This document shows positions 12,861-23,722 of a stretch of 64,000 nucleotides of DNA, one piece after another. Within the stretch, counting starts at the first letter, position 1. Each line of letters starts with the position of its first letter. Location of the stretch: the NCBI GenBank assembly GCA_016859345.1, contig CM029129.1:11610946-11674945 (forward strand). Direction: 5' to 3'. The DNA comes from Istiophorus platypterus (lineage: Eukaryota > Chordata > Actinopteri > Istiophoriformes > Istiophoridae). Under the pieces are notes generated by a model. It was not told the origin of the DNA. It saw nothing but the letters and a program-made list of their open reading frames with translations, and searched no databases. The position numbers and the translations under genes were made by a program.

Positions 12861-13145
12861 CTGCGTGCGGGATGCGGGCGAGCGAGCGAGGTGTGAGCGG
12901 AGGGCGCGCGACGGTCTCCTGTGTCGATGCTGCAGCGCAACGTGACACAAAAAGCCCTCGAGCCGCGGGGCGGCGCCACGGCGCGCGACGTAGGCGACGC
13001 AAGCGACGCACGGCCGCCGGGGCGCATGCGCGGAGGAGGAGGAGGAGGAGGGGGTGACGTCACGGCTCGGGTCGCGGCATGATTCTGCAACTTTAGCGCG
13101 TCGAGCTCGTATCCGGTCGAACGACGCGAACACGCCCAGCGTTAA
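12861..13145 (-). promoter_or_regulatory. aldoc: CpG-rich promoter and non-coding first exon of aldoc
   Basis: A strong minus-strand donor (CGCAG then GTAAGAC) ends at 12861 and closes a probable untranslated exon. Its length is unknown because no TATA box is evident. The region is dense in CpG. It contains a GCGCATGCGC palindrome at 13022-13031, matching the NRF1 core, and a perfect palindromic cAMP-response element TGACGTCA at 13055-13062. Assignment to aldoc rests on orientation and the lack of another minus-strand gene before 7587. Confidence 0.6.
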
Positions 13146-14490
13146 AAACCGCGGCGTTAAAAACTGCACTTTTTTTCTTAAAATCTATGTTTAACTGTGC
13201 ACGTCTTACACTCGCGATGTTTGTTTTTCGTTTTTAAATTGGAAAAAACAAATATTTCTCCGACTTTTGGCTTGCGTTGCGGTCGAAGAGCAGAAAGCGA
13301 CGTCTCCGTCGCTTTTGAATTGCCGCATCAACAAGTACGGATTGCAATGAAAGTAAAAGAAAATAAATTAAATTAGCCCAAGGGGGACATTTTACTGGAA
13401 CTCGTCTGGAAAGAAATAAACAGGGAAAGGTCGTGGCTTCTGTATTCTTGATAAAGTCAAAGACCTGCATGCTGCTACGTCTCGTTCTTTTTGTGGTCGT
13501 GCGAGTTAAGCATTTATCAATTTTTCCTTTCACTGTTATATGGAAATGATATTTTAGTCTGACTTAAATTCTTATGTCTTCAGTCATGCAGCCATCATTT
13601 GTTGCTACAACAACACGATAACAAATTGTGCATTATGTTAACTTTTTAAAATGTATTTGGGAAATTCTTTATACAGAAATGCATACTCAAACATATATAA
13701 ATAAAGGTTTTTAGGTTCCAGACCTTCTCATCTCACTGCTTAATTCTCTTATTGTTATACACACTAAAAAAACCCAACACAGAAATATGCTTGAGGTTGA
13801 ATGAATTGCATATTTCTCATGTCTTATGCTCCCCCTTTTTAAGATTTAGTGTAATTAAATATTCTTATTTATTTAACCAATAACTTATTTTGAATACACT
13901 TAGTCTCCATTTCATGGATTTATCTTGCTTTTATCCCTTGTTTTATAAATATTTATGTGCCCTTTTAATTTTATCAGTGCCCCTGTATTGTGTTGTGACC
14001 TTGTTTTGTGCCTGATGTGCCATGTATTTTTACTTGTTGAATAAGGTTGATAAAGTTACTTTGCATCTTTGTAGAAAACAAGAAGAGATGTGAAAAGTTT
14101 TTATGTACATATTTTGTTTCTCAACCTTAGATGCTTACTGCCTTTTGGGAGAGAGTGGGGCATCTATTGAAAAGGATACTTGGTTTTAGAATCTGTGTTT
14201 TTCTCTCTGTACTTTGGAGATATGTCTAAAAGTTCGTGTAAAAGTGATATCTACCCCTGATTATGTTAATACTTTAAATTGTTCTTTAGTACAGGATAAA
14301 CTTTAGTAAATCTCCACTACTGGATACTTTACAAAATGTGATTTCTCAACCAAACACTAGCATGATATGAAAAGTGAGGCAAGAATGATTTACAACACAT
14401 CACTGACTCTTATGTTGAAAACTTTTTCAGTACTTCTCTTTGTCTCTTCTTCTTCAAGCAATCAAATGCAGACAAAATCAGCAGATTGCT
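13146..14490. other. Intergenic interval between aldoc and rskr
   Basis: AT-rich sequence without recognisable exons, RNA genes or clear repeats. Short open frames on either strand have no family resemblance. Confidence 0.45.
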
Positions 14491-15748
14491 GTACAGTAAG
14501 AGTTTAATATTCCATCAGTGCTACATGGTAATTACAAAAATACATTGTACCATTACATATGACAACAAATAGCATCCAAAATGCTCATACAAACTTTGTA
14601 AAGACGGATTTCTAAATAAGAATTTTTGTGACAAAAAAAAAGCAAGCTCAGGATCACATGTGAGGCATTCTGGGTACACAGCAGGGGCATACTTTACAAA
14701 ATCACAAAATAATCTGATAAACAGGTAAGGGCATTTAGGTGTGGTCACTAGATATGGATGGGGCAGCCTCAGACAATAGAAAACCCCCTGTATCTATCAA
14801 AAAGTTAACTGGAGGTGAAAAATACTCTTATTCATTCAAAACCCTACACTCAGATCTGTACAGCTGGGTGCCATCTTGGAGTCAAAATGAAGGCTGATGT
14901 GGGAAAACCAGCGAGTACTCCCCTGAGTCACAGATTATAAATAATAAAGTAGACATTGAAGGCGTATACTTCTTGATCTGATGTCGTGATGCTGGAGAGA
15001 GAGTTTTACATAATAGAGGAGACAGGAGATGTTTCTGCTGCAACAGAACGTAGGAAGTAAAGGTCACGTTTGGGAAAGGTCACATGATATCCTTGCCTCA
15101 CAGCCTCAGAAACTCCTTGCCTCATCTTATTTTATGAGGCAAGGAGTTTCTTCCCTCTACTTCTGCCTCAACGCTTTCATAATCATGCAATATAAAAACA
15201 AAGGCAGAAGCTCAGAAATACACTCACTTTGTTTAAAGATTTTTTTGGCAGTCTACTTAACTATATATAATTTATAAGAATTAAAAAAAAAGATATTCAG
15301 CGCTCTTTTCCATTTGGGTGGAATTTGATAGCAGGTGTACATTATCTGGAAACAGGGCAACCATGATCAGTCACTGGAAAACTGAAAGTGGATGGACAAT
15401 AGCACAATCTTTCTTGCACAACTGTTGAGCAAACACAGAAGGCTTGAAAAGGTGCTCACTGGAAAAAGGCAAACAAGTAAAAAAAACAGAAAAAACAGTA
15501 CCAGTACATCATAAAGAAAGATAAAATGTGACAATACCAGTGGGGAAGTGGTGTTTTTTACACAGTGGAATCATTCCCTTCTAAACTATAGATCCAATTA
15601 AATCATTATCAGCCTTTCTGGCTATTTCTAAATAACACATTTACAAGGCGAACCATAAGTGTGTTAGGATGAATAAGTGTGCAGAAGAACATTTATGTAG
15701 GCCTTTACATTTTGTGTGTTAGTGATCATACTGTAAACTCAAAGTCGG
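14491..15748 (-). other. Probable 3'UTR or downstream flank of rskr
   Basis: No coding exon was found. A possible ATTAAA signal on the minus strand lies near 14493, so the rskr transcript may extend about 1.2 kb past its stop. The stretch includes a perfect 17-bp hairpin at 15109-15150, listed separately. The 3' end is a guess. Confidence 0.3.
15109..15150. repeat. Perfect 17-bp inverted repeat with 8-nt loop
   Basis: GAAACTCCTTGCCTCAT at 15109-15125 pairs exactly with its reverse complement at 15134-15150 around the loop CTTATTTT. It falls in the putative rskr 3'UTR. The stem is shorter than a typical microRNA precursor, so I call only the structure. Confidence 0.9.
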
Positions 15749-18700
15749 TCATACAAACACTTCTCTGTGTGGACCTTTTTCCTGAGCAGTCTGCAGTGGG
15801 AGTGCCGGGCCAGGCAACGGTGCAACACTGTGAGTTTGTGTGTTGGCATCCAGCTGTGTGTCTGGTGTGGCTGGTGGGCTGAGGAGTGAGTCATAGTCGA
15901 AGCCTTTAAGAGGCTGCAGAGACAAAGTGAGTCCCCTTCGAGCTTTAGCGGCTCTGTCTGGTCTCTCTCTCAGCTCTAGAATCACCTGGACAGTCACAGA
16001 AAAAAAATTCTTTACTTTGCTTGCATACTGACAATTTCTTCAACAGTTTGACTCATGTTTGACCTTGGTGAGGGAGCAACAACACTTGATATATCCAGAC
16101 ATTCACCAGTTACCTCCACGGGCTGGCGCTGCAGTAGGGCGAGGTCAAAAGTAATTCCATGGAGGAAGGTTTGGCGTTTGAAACGATCGAGAGTCCTCAG
16201 GCGGCGGGCGGGAGTCTTGCACAGAAGCTGGACAGACAAATGGGCGTAGGTTGCGATATGACATCAGACTACTAGACAAAAATAGGTCCTGGTGCATGTA
16301 GGCAAATAGTCAGCGATGCAGATTTGAGTGTTTTAAAACAAAAAGATTCCTGTTTTTGCAATTACCTCGGTTATTAGCAAGGCAAATGGGGGGCTGAAGC
16401 TAAAGGGCATTTCGTAGGGAGAGCCCCTCACTTTCCTCAGCATGCTGCAGTGGTCTGGTTCTGGAGGCACAGGGAACTGAGGAGAGTTTCATGTATATTA
16501 GGAGGGAATATTTAGGGTGTTGCCATTTTTAGAAATTTGACAGATTTTATTCTTTTACATGACAAAACAAAAGAAACCCATCTGATCCCTTTAAATTTAG
16601 ATACTTCATTTTAAAATGTCGATTAGTGTTCTCAGAACTTACTCGTACACTGGGATGCCCACAAAATGAAACAGGCACAAATGCATTCTTTTTACAGCAA
16701 AATATAAGCTCAGCTACGTCACCGGAAGAGTAATTTTGAGTGATGTCAGCTTATCATGCAAGACACGCTGAGCCCACTGGCAACAAGAGCTCACCTTCCC
16801 AGTAACCAATGAGAAAAGCAGAATTCCCAGTGACCACCAATCAGCTGCATGATTATATGGCCCACCACTCAACACCTCTGGGGCTGCAGAGCAGACAGAG
16901 CATGTTCACAGTATAAATATACTCACTTCTAAGTATGATATATTAATAATGTACTAATTTTAGTCTGTTAATGTGTCCCAGCATCTGTAGCTCTACCAGG
17001 AATTAGCTACAAAGGTTTGATTTAGTTTATTTCTCACCCATATATTGGATTGTTCCACAAATAGTAAAGGCTCGTCCTCCTCTCTCCAGGCGACGGGACA
17101 AACCAAAGTCAGCTAAGCGGAGGTGTCCTAGAACAGACCATTTTCTCTACATCATTATGAGCATGTGAGATGAGGCTCTGAATTCAGATACCTCGTATTG
17201 ATGCATTTACAACTGATGTAAAATATTTAATATTCCCATCTGATCTCCGTAGTGCAAGTAATTGGGTACACAGGCTGTTCCCTCTCAGTGCTAACAGATG
17301 TACAGTCTGCATTAATGCGTACTGACTGAAAGCTGTGCACAGTCAGGATGTTCTCTGGAAGGTTCTGTGCTTCTTTTGCAAAACAGAGCTATGCTGCTCT
17401 CTGCTGGGGACAGGTTTTTACTCACCGTTGTCTGTCAGCAGGATATTCTCCATCTACAAAGTATCAGAAAAGACTGAATTGGACACCCATCCATATGCAC
17501 CACCACTCATTGAGCTCAAATAACTTCATGAAGAAAAAGAATCTCATAGCTGATTTTCCTGAGCCTTGGATTTCTTATCCCCGTTTTTATATTGCTCGTG
17601 AATTCTTGCACAGAGAATTTAACAATTTAATACTAAGAAAATGAGAAAACTCATGAAGAATCATTTGTAGCCTGTCAGAGCAAACTCTGAGACCAGCAAC
17701 TGCTGATCAGGAAAAAATGTGTTATGCACTGTGCTTTAACTGTATTGATACATTTAAATAGAATTTTACTTCAATAAAAAGTAATTTTTAGGTTTTAGGA
17801 TTTTCATATGGGTTAAACACAATAATGCATTAATTAATTGACTAACAAACTGGAATTATGTGCTGACAGATTATAAAATGTATTATGTTAAGAAAAAATT
17901 CTACTCTGAACTGGTTTAAAAATCACAACCTTAAGATCATTGTTTAAGTCATTAAATTATAAAGCATTGCAGCTGTTTATCTTTAATCTCTGTTAAATCG
18001 AACTACATTTTTTTGCATTTTGTACTCCTAATTTTGCACTACAAAATAAATGGGTGTTTTTTGACATTTTGGCTCCAAACTTGTAAATAACTTTCCCCTC
18101 TTACCTTCACATCTCTGTGGATGATCCCAAAGTCATGCAGAAAGCCTGTGAAAAAGCACATAAGAAGGAATATAAAACCTACTGGCATATTAAAAACGCT
18201 GGCACGGCTGTGTTGCCATGGGAGATCCTTTGAGAAATCATCTCATTTTAATTAGACGACCTTTAATAATTACTCACAATTAAATAACTATGAAAACTTT
18301 CATTTAGAGGTCTGAACTAAGCGTACTTGAGGAGAAAGGTGAAGTGCATCATACAGTGGCCAGAAAAAGTATGTGAACCATTTGGAATTACCCACTTTTC
18401 TGCGTTTAATGTGATTTGTTCTTCATCTAAGTCAAAAATATAGACAAACACAATGCACAATGCATTATAATCTTCTGTTTATATAACAAAATTGTTAAGC
18501 ATTCTCAGTGCTGGTGGAAAAAGTGAACCCTTGGATTTTATAATATTTTATAACTTTTATAAGTTCGGCTTTTATAAGCCGAACCTTATCTAGCAGTCAC
18601 GTTTTCATCCTTTCCCTGGAGCATACTCACCGAGCGCACATCCTAGCTCCGCTGCAAACACTCGCACTGTGTCCTCTGTGAAATGACCGATCATCTGCCA

Positions 18701-21700
18701 GTAGGTATACAGGTCCCCTGTGCTGCAGTAGTCGCACACTGCAGGAGCGGAGACAGCATTAAAACATGCCTCTGTCATGTAATGTGAGGTGTAGAGGGGT
18801 AGTAAAGGTTGGCGGGATGTAGAACACACACTGGTGAACTAAGTTAGGAAAAAAGAGTGTAATCTGGAAGTGAGGACGGTGTAAAACTATCTTCCTCTAC
18901 AAGCCAAAGAAAGGCGATTTGCCTTAGTCTGTTTCTAGCCAGTTGGCCAAGCACACAGATTTGAAAAATAAAGAAACAAAACGGGATGGGGTTGCAGAGG
19001 TGTATAGGCGTGCATGTCGGGAATAATGGACCGCTCCTCTCCAACTTGGGATGGTGCTCATTTTTTGATCGCTTTTAGACAAGTCAACATGAGAGGAAAG
19101 GAAAATGTTCAGCAACACATATGTTCCATTTCCATACTTGTGACTTAAAAGACGTGATTCGGTGATTCACTGTTTGAGCAAGCAGTGGCGTCCTTTCTTA
19201 TGACTATGACACATGTATTTCGCGTTGAGCTGCAACAGCATTCAATATCTGGTCCCCAGGCTAAGACACTCTCTTTCCACAGGGGGTGGGGAAGCAAACA
19301 AACTGGGTCACACTTTCTGAGTCAGTGACTGATTTGGAAAAAAAGGGTAAATGGTCTGGAGTAAAAGAAAAGGGGGCAAAGCAGCTACAGGATGCACAGA
19401 AAGTGGTAATTTGGGGTTGTAGGGGTTTGGTAAAGATGCCGTACAAGCAAAACACTAAGAATTAAAAGACTCAATAGGAAACGCTTCCTATATTTTTTCA
19501 TCATGTTCTAGATGTTGGGTAAGGGATTGTGGGTAGATCCCGGATAAGACGACCAGTGTTGAGGTGGAAAAAAGTGGAGTGAGGGGTTTTGGACAGTGGA
19601 TCTGGGTTGGATTGGGTCACTGGTCTCTGGCTGACTCACTAATGTAGAGGTGGCGCTGCGTCTGCCAGCAGTCCTGGAGATCATGGACAAATGGGTGCCG
19701 AACCTGACGCTGTGGGCAAATGTCAAAGGTCAACTGGAAAAATCTCATTTCGGTCTATCGATCAAAGAGAAGTTTGTATTTTTTTTCCCTCACTGGGTCC
19801 AACTAATTTTCTGACACATAACTTTACTCGCAAATTTAGTAATCTTTGGTTTTGAAAAGGGACACATAACTGCCTAAAATTAGAACTCCTCAGGTCAGAG
19901 AGATGGTAATTGGCCTTACATGATCTATCCATTGAGGAGGGGGCACCTGTACTGGGACAGAGCCATCGATTGGCTTTATGTCTCCCAGCAACTTTCTTTA
20001 ACAAAAAACAAAAATAAAAAACTATTTCCAAAGTCAAGTCTTTTCAAAGGTATATGGTGAATCAATGTATAAAAACTTTCAATACTTCATTCCTTCCCAA
20101 ATCTACAAACTCTACAAACTGATTTTCAAGGCTTGTTTCTGACACTTACCTGGACAATAACCTCTTCTTTCGACTGCTCCAATACCCCAAGTCTCAGAAT
20201 CTCTGATTTAGGTATAACCTGTTAATTGACAAAAATACTGAGATGAAATTAGACTACACAGAACTCACACAGGACATGCACAAAAATACCTATTACACAG
20301 TTACAGTTTCCTACAAGTGTGTACGATGACGGGCTCACTAACTACAGTTAAAATGACAAGTCCTGACTAAAGGGGAATTTTGACCATAAAAAAGGTTTTG
20401 CCAGCACAAAAAGCATGTAGTTCTTTACTTTAATGTTTTACAGGTCTATAAATAGTCACTTTGTATATTACTGTATCTGCACATACCACTTTCACGAATG
20501 AATAACTGGCTCTACATTCATGGCTCTGATCACTCAAATAAAAACATTTAAAATGTGAGATTCAGAGAGAAGCCTCACTTTGACAGCATATGTTTTCTGT
20601 CTGGCCTTGTCCTTCACTTTCAGAATGGGTCCAAACGAACCTTTGGCGATGTAACCCATCACCTGGTGAAATGAAAAACACAAGCAATGGGTTACCCGTC
20701 ACATCGCGCCGCATACATTACTGGTGTCCATGTTGGTATCGAGGTCTACCTGAAATTGTTCATGCCCAGGCACAGCTCTGTGGGGGAATTCGGGCAGGAA
20801 CATGGTAACGAACCCCGGCAGGTTCCACTCCGCTCTCAGCCTGTCCGGGCCGACTCCCGCCAACCTCAGGACGTGCTCTGGGATGTCGGGGGACTTGCCT
20901 TGGAGCATTCGACGCTGGCCCAGACGCAGGGCAGGTGGGGCCAGGCGACAGAGTCCTGCTGGAATAGACAGACCCATGCTGGAGAGGAAGCCACGCCATC
21001 CAGATGAGAAGTGCTCATCATGCTGCCCTTCAGTGGGCCTCTGTAGGGGAGCCAGAGGAGAAAGACACACACAGACACACACACACACAAAAAAAGCTTT
21101 TAGCACAGTGGGGTTATTACCCTGAAGGACGAGTGGATCATGTCAGTGCTTTCTGTGAGGAAATTAGAAAAAATAAAAAAAATGTCATGTTAATTTCCTA
21201 GCAAGATCCTAAAGATGAACTCCTAGAGTGTCAAACTTTCAAGCAGTTCTAATCCAGGGACATTTTACAGTCTTGGGCTGTATTATGCAAGTACAAGTAT
21301 CAGCACTTATCGAAGCTGGCGTGCAATGCTAAAAGCAAAGTTTTTTTAATTTGACCCTTTGGGAGTTCATAGCCCAGACACTCATGCGCCAACAGAGGTT
21401 GTATAAGTCATGCAGGACAAAGGAGCTTTTAAAGATATTGTTTCACTATTTAACCATGGAAAGTTTCCTAACCATTGCTTCATATTCACACACTGTTGAG
21501 CTGTTAAGTGCAAACATAGCTACTCTGCTGTCTGACTGACTCTGTTTAAAACTCTGTAGCTCCACTTAAGCAATTACAGATATATGTCTACTGCAGGGGT
21601 CTGCAATTAGGTTCAACCAGGGCCCTTTTTTTCCCAGCATTGGTCCTTGGGGGACCCACATATTTTTATCGGCAGTGCAGAAACAGCCTTGTGTGTTGTC

Positions 21701-22621
21701 AGTGTTTTGTTTTTCATATAGTATTTTATTTTTGAGAATCTTAAGAATGTTAAGAATGAAACATATTTATACAACTTGTAGTTTTAGGGTTGTACCCGCA
21801 GACAGTTGCAATTTTTCATAGCTTTTATAGAGATAGTAAAGTTACAGCAGATTATATTGCTGTATTTTAGAAAGAAATGCCTCATACGCACGCATGAAAA
21901 GCAGCCGTATGCCTATCGGACCGCCACACACTTGTATTTGAGACATGAAAATGGTTATATGTTTTATTAGAAGGTCTGTGAAAGGGAAAACAAAACCCAT
22001 GCGTGGTTTACATCCAGTCTGCAGTGCTCGGTCACGCAGCCCCTCTTCCCCCGGGGCCTGTGATGCACAACAGATCTGCTGCCCCGTGGAGCAAGATGTG
22101 TGTACTCAGCCGTGCAGGATGTTGTTATCATCTCAGCCAAACGAAGGGACACATGGATTCATCCATTATCACTCGGCTGAGGTAACTGCAACGGTCAATG
22201 GCGCATCGGATTTAAACCGGACACCTGTTTGTCAGAAGGTGTTCAACTGCCTATAGGTTTTTTTTTAAGACGTCCATACCGGAAGCGTGGCGATATTTTT
22301 TTTCTCCAAAATAAAAGCGTTACGATTACGAGTACGCTGGGAAACTGACATAAAAAGATTTTTTTTATGGATAACGTCGAGTGTGATATCAACTACGAAT
22401 TTAACGTTAAGAAAGCAATCAGAGTATATTTGTGTTCAGTACATTTCTAATGAAATGAAGAATAAAACAGTGAGGATTGGCAATGTGGGGACTGCCTGGT
22501 AGCGCCAAATCATCGTCATGGAAACAGGAACACCCCCCCCCCCGCCCTACGTGCGTCACACCTTAGGAAACGGGAATCTCCCTCAACTCACCTTCCTGCT
22601 TTTGCTGCCGTCGGCCCCCAT
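15749..22621 (-). CDS. rskr: Ribosomal protein S6 kinase-related kinase (RSKR/SgK494), 12 coding exons
   Basis: AGC-type serine/threonine kinase of uncharacterised role. Coding exons are 22592-22621, 20750-21040, 20579-20662, 20150-20218, 19640-19709, 18631-18738, 18105-18145, 17426-17453, 17038-17127, 16795-16883, 16366-16476, 16114-16227 and 15749-15985. That is 13 segments counting the 10-codon first exon. Phases agree throughout and give about 453 aa (human about 410). Landmarks are LPEFPHRAVPG before the kinase domain, glycine loop AKGSFGPILKV, catalytic lysine in TYAVK, HRDVKMEN, ADFGLSRR, CGTIQYMAPEVLSGGPYNH and AADWWSLG. The first exon gives MGADGSKSRK, a likely N-myristoylation signal. 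The last exon adds a Pro-rich tail of 78 residues. The first glycine of the loop is alanine, as I recall for human RSKR. RPS6KL1 is the nearest alternative; the synteny with aldoc favours RSKR. Confidence 0.88.
18353..18545 (+). mobile_element. Tc1/mariner-like terminal fragment
   Basis: The segment starting CAGTGGCCAGAAAAAGTATG and running through AATTACCCACTTTTCTGC to GGTGGAAAAAGTGAACCCTT resembles the terminal region of a Tc1-like element common in fish. No transposase frame follows, so this is a truncated or internally deleted copy. It lies inside the rskr intron between exons 18105-18145 and 18631-18738. Confidence 0.55.
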
Positions 22622-23100
22622 CGGTGCGACGTCGGGTCCTCATCCAGGCGCTCACATCGCCCCGGCGCCCTCCCTGCAGCATGCACACCCACCCACACAC
22701 ACACAGACACCTCCACCCACACACACAGACACCTCCACCCACACACAGAGACACCTCCACCCACACACACACACCTTACACACACCTCCAAGGCTTCAGA
22801 AAGACCGATCCAACTCCGTATCACCGAGCTGCGGGTTGATCGGGGAAATCCCGTGGCAAAAAAAAGGTGGCAGATATGGCGACATAAAAAAAAACCAAAA
22901 AAAAAACAAGTTAATCCCGAGTATGGTCGACGTCAGCGCAAACCCGCCCACGTCTTCGCCGTCCAATGAGGCTGCAGCCGGGCGGAGCTCAGCTCCTCCT
23001 CCTCCTCCTCCTCCTCCTGCTGCTGCTGCTCCGCCACAGGAGCTGCGCACAGTAATTCACCGTTTTTATTTTCCAGCGTTTGCGTAGCGCACTTTGTAAC
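22622..23100 (-). promoter_or_regulatory. rskr: GC- and CA-rich 5' region of rskr
   Basis: Sequence upstream of the rskr start codon (minus strand). From 22690 to 22790 there are about four diverged copies of a unit near 24 bp (CACCTCCACCCACACACACA-like). Farther upstream are CTC/CTG triplet runs at 22995-23029 and CpG-rich sequence. The transcription start is not defined. The long open frames on both strands here are products of the repeats. Confidence 0.5.
22690..22790. repeat. CA-rich minisatellite
   Basis: About four imperfect copies of a unit near 24 bp built of ACACCTCCACCCACACAC with CAGA interruptions, followed by further CA repeats. It lies just upstream of the rskr first exon. Confidence 0.85.
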
Positions 23101-23517
23101 ACGCAGAGGACGAACGCATTCAGACATCGGCAAGACTCTACATGCGTTTTCAACCGACCTCTCCTTTTGATTCTTCAGTTCACTCGGTCCAAAAATAAAT
23201 CCAGTAACATGCATAATTCCTGCTGCTTCGCCGTGTAAAACGTAAACCCCCGCAGGGGCGACCCCACATGTAAACTCACAGTTATGGGTGATTATGACCA
23301 ACCTCATCCTGACATATTTTTTCTTCTGAATTTAATTACTTTAAAACCCAAAGCAGGACAAGATTATAAATAGAAATCTATGACCACACAATGTCCATGA
23401 ATACGCAATATACATTATTCAACCTGCCAACACAAGGCAATGCAATTATAAAACATGGCCGAGCGACACAACGAAGTAAAGACCCCAATCATAAGCAACG
23501 CATAACAGCAAGTGCCT

Positions 23518-23523
23518 TTTATT
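23518..23523 (-). terminator. cct8: Polyadenylation signal candidate for cct8
   Basis: TTTATT on the plus strand reads AATAAA on the minus strand, 200 nt downstream of the cct8 stop at 23723. No competing minus-strand AATAAA was noticed between them. Confidence 0.5.
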
Positions 23524-23722
23524 TGGGACTAAGAACACAAAAAAAAGCAAACCGTGCCATTCATACATTTTACTTTCACATATGACTTTGTTGAACAATG
23601 TTTGTTCATTTCTACAAAATAAACCGGGCCGTTGAGCTTTAAATAAAACAAGTAGAAAAGGGTCTGTGAATCCGTGTGGGAGCGTTCGCGGTTAAAGGCG
23701 CATCAGCTGGAGAACATCACGT

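Noticed and set aside
12750..13169. 139-aa open frame and several overlapping frames in the GC-rich aldoc promoter
   Set aside because: Arg/Pro/Ala-rich frames open on both strands are expected from CpG-rich DNA. There are no splice-supported homologues.
15749..22621. Kinase gene identified as PKMYT1 (Myt1)
   Set aside because: The conserved blocks (KGSFGPILKV, CSTGDLYTYW, VLSGGPYNHAADWWS) fit the RSK-related RSKR/RPS6KL1 group, not the WEE1/MYT1 family. Synteny with aldoc also favours RSKR.
22518..23087. 189-aa Pro/Thr/His-rich open frame on the plus strand
   Set aside because: It is made largely by the CA-rich minisatellite and triplet runs upstream of rskr. It has no recognisable domain and the rskr first exon lies opposite it.
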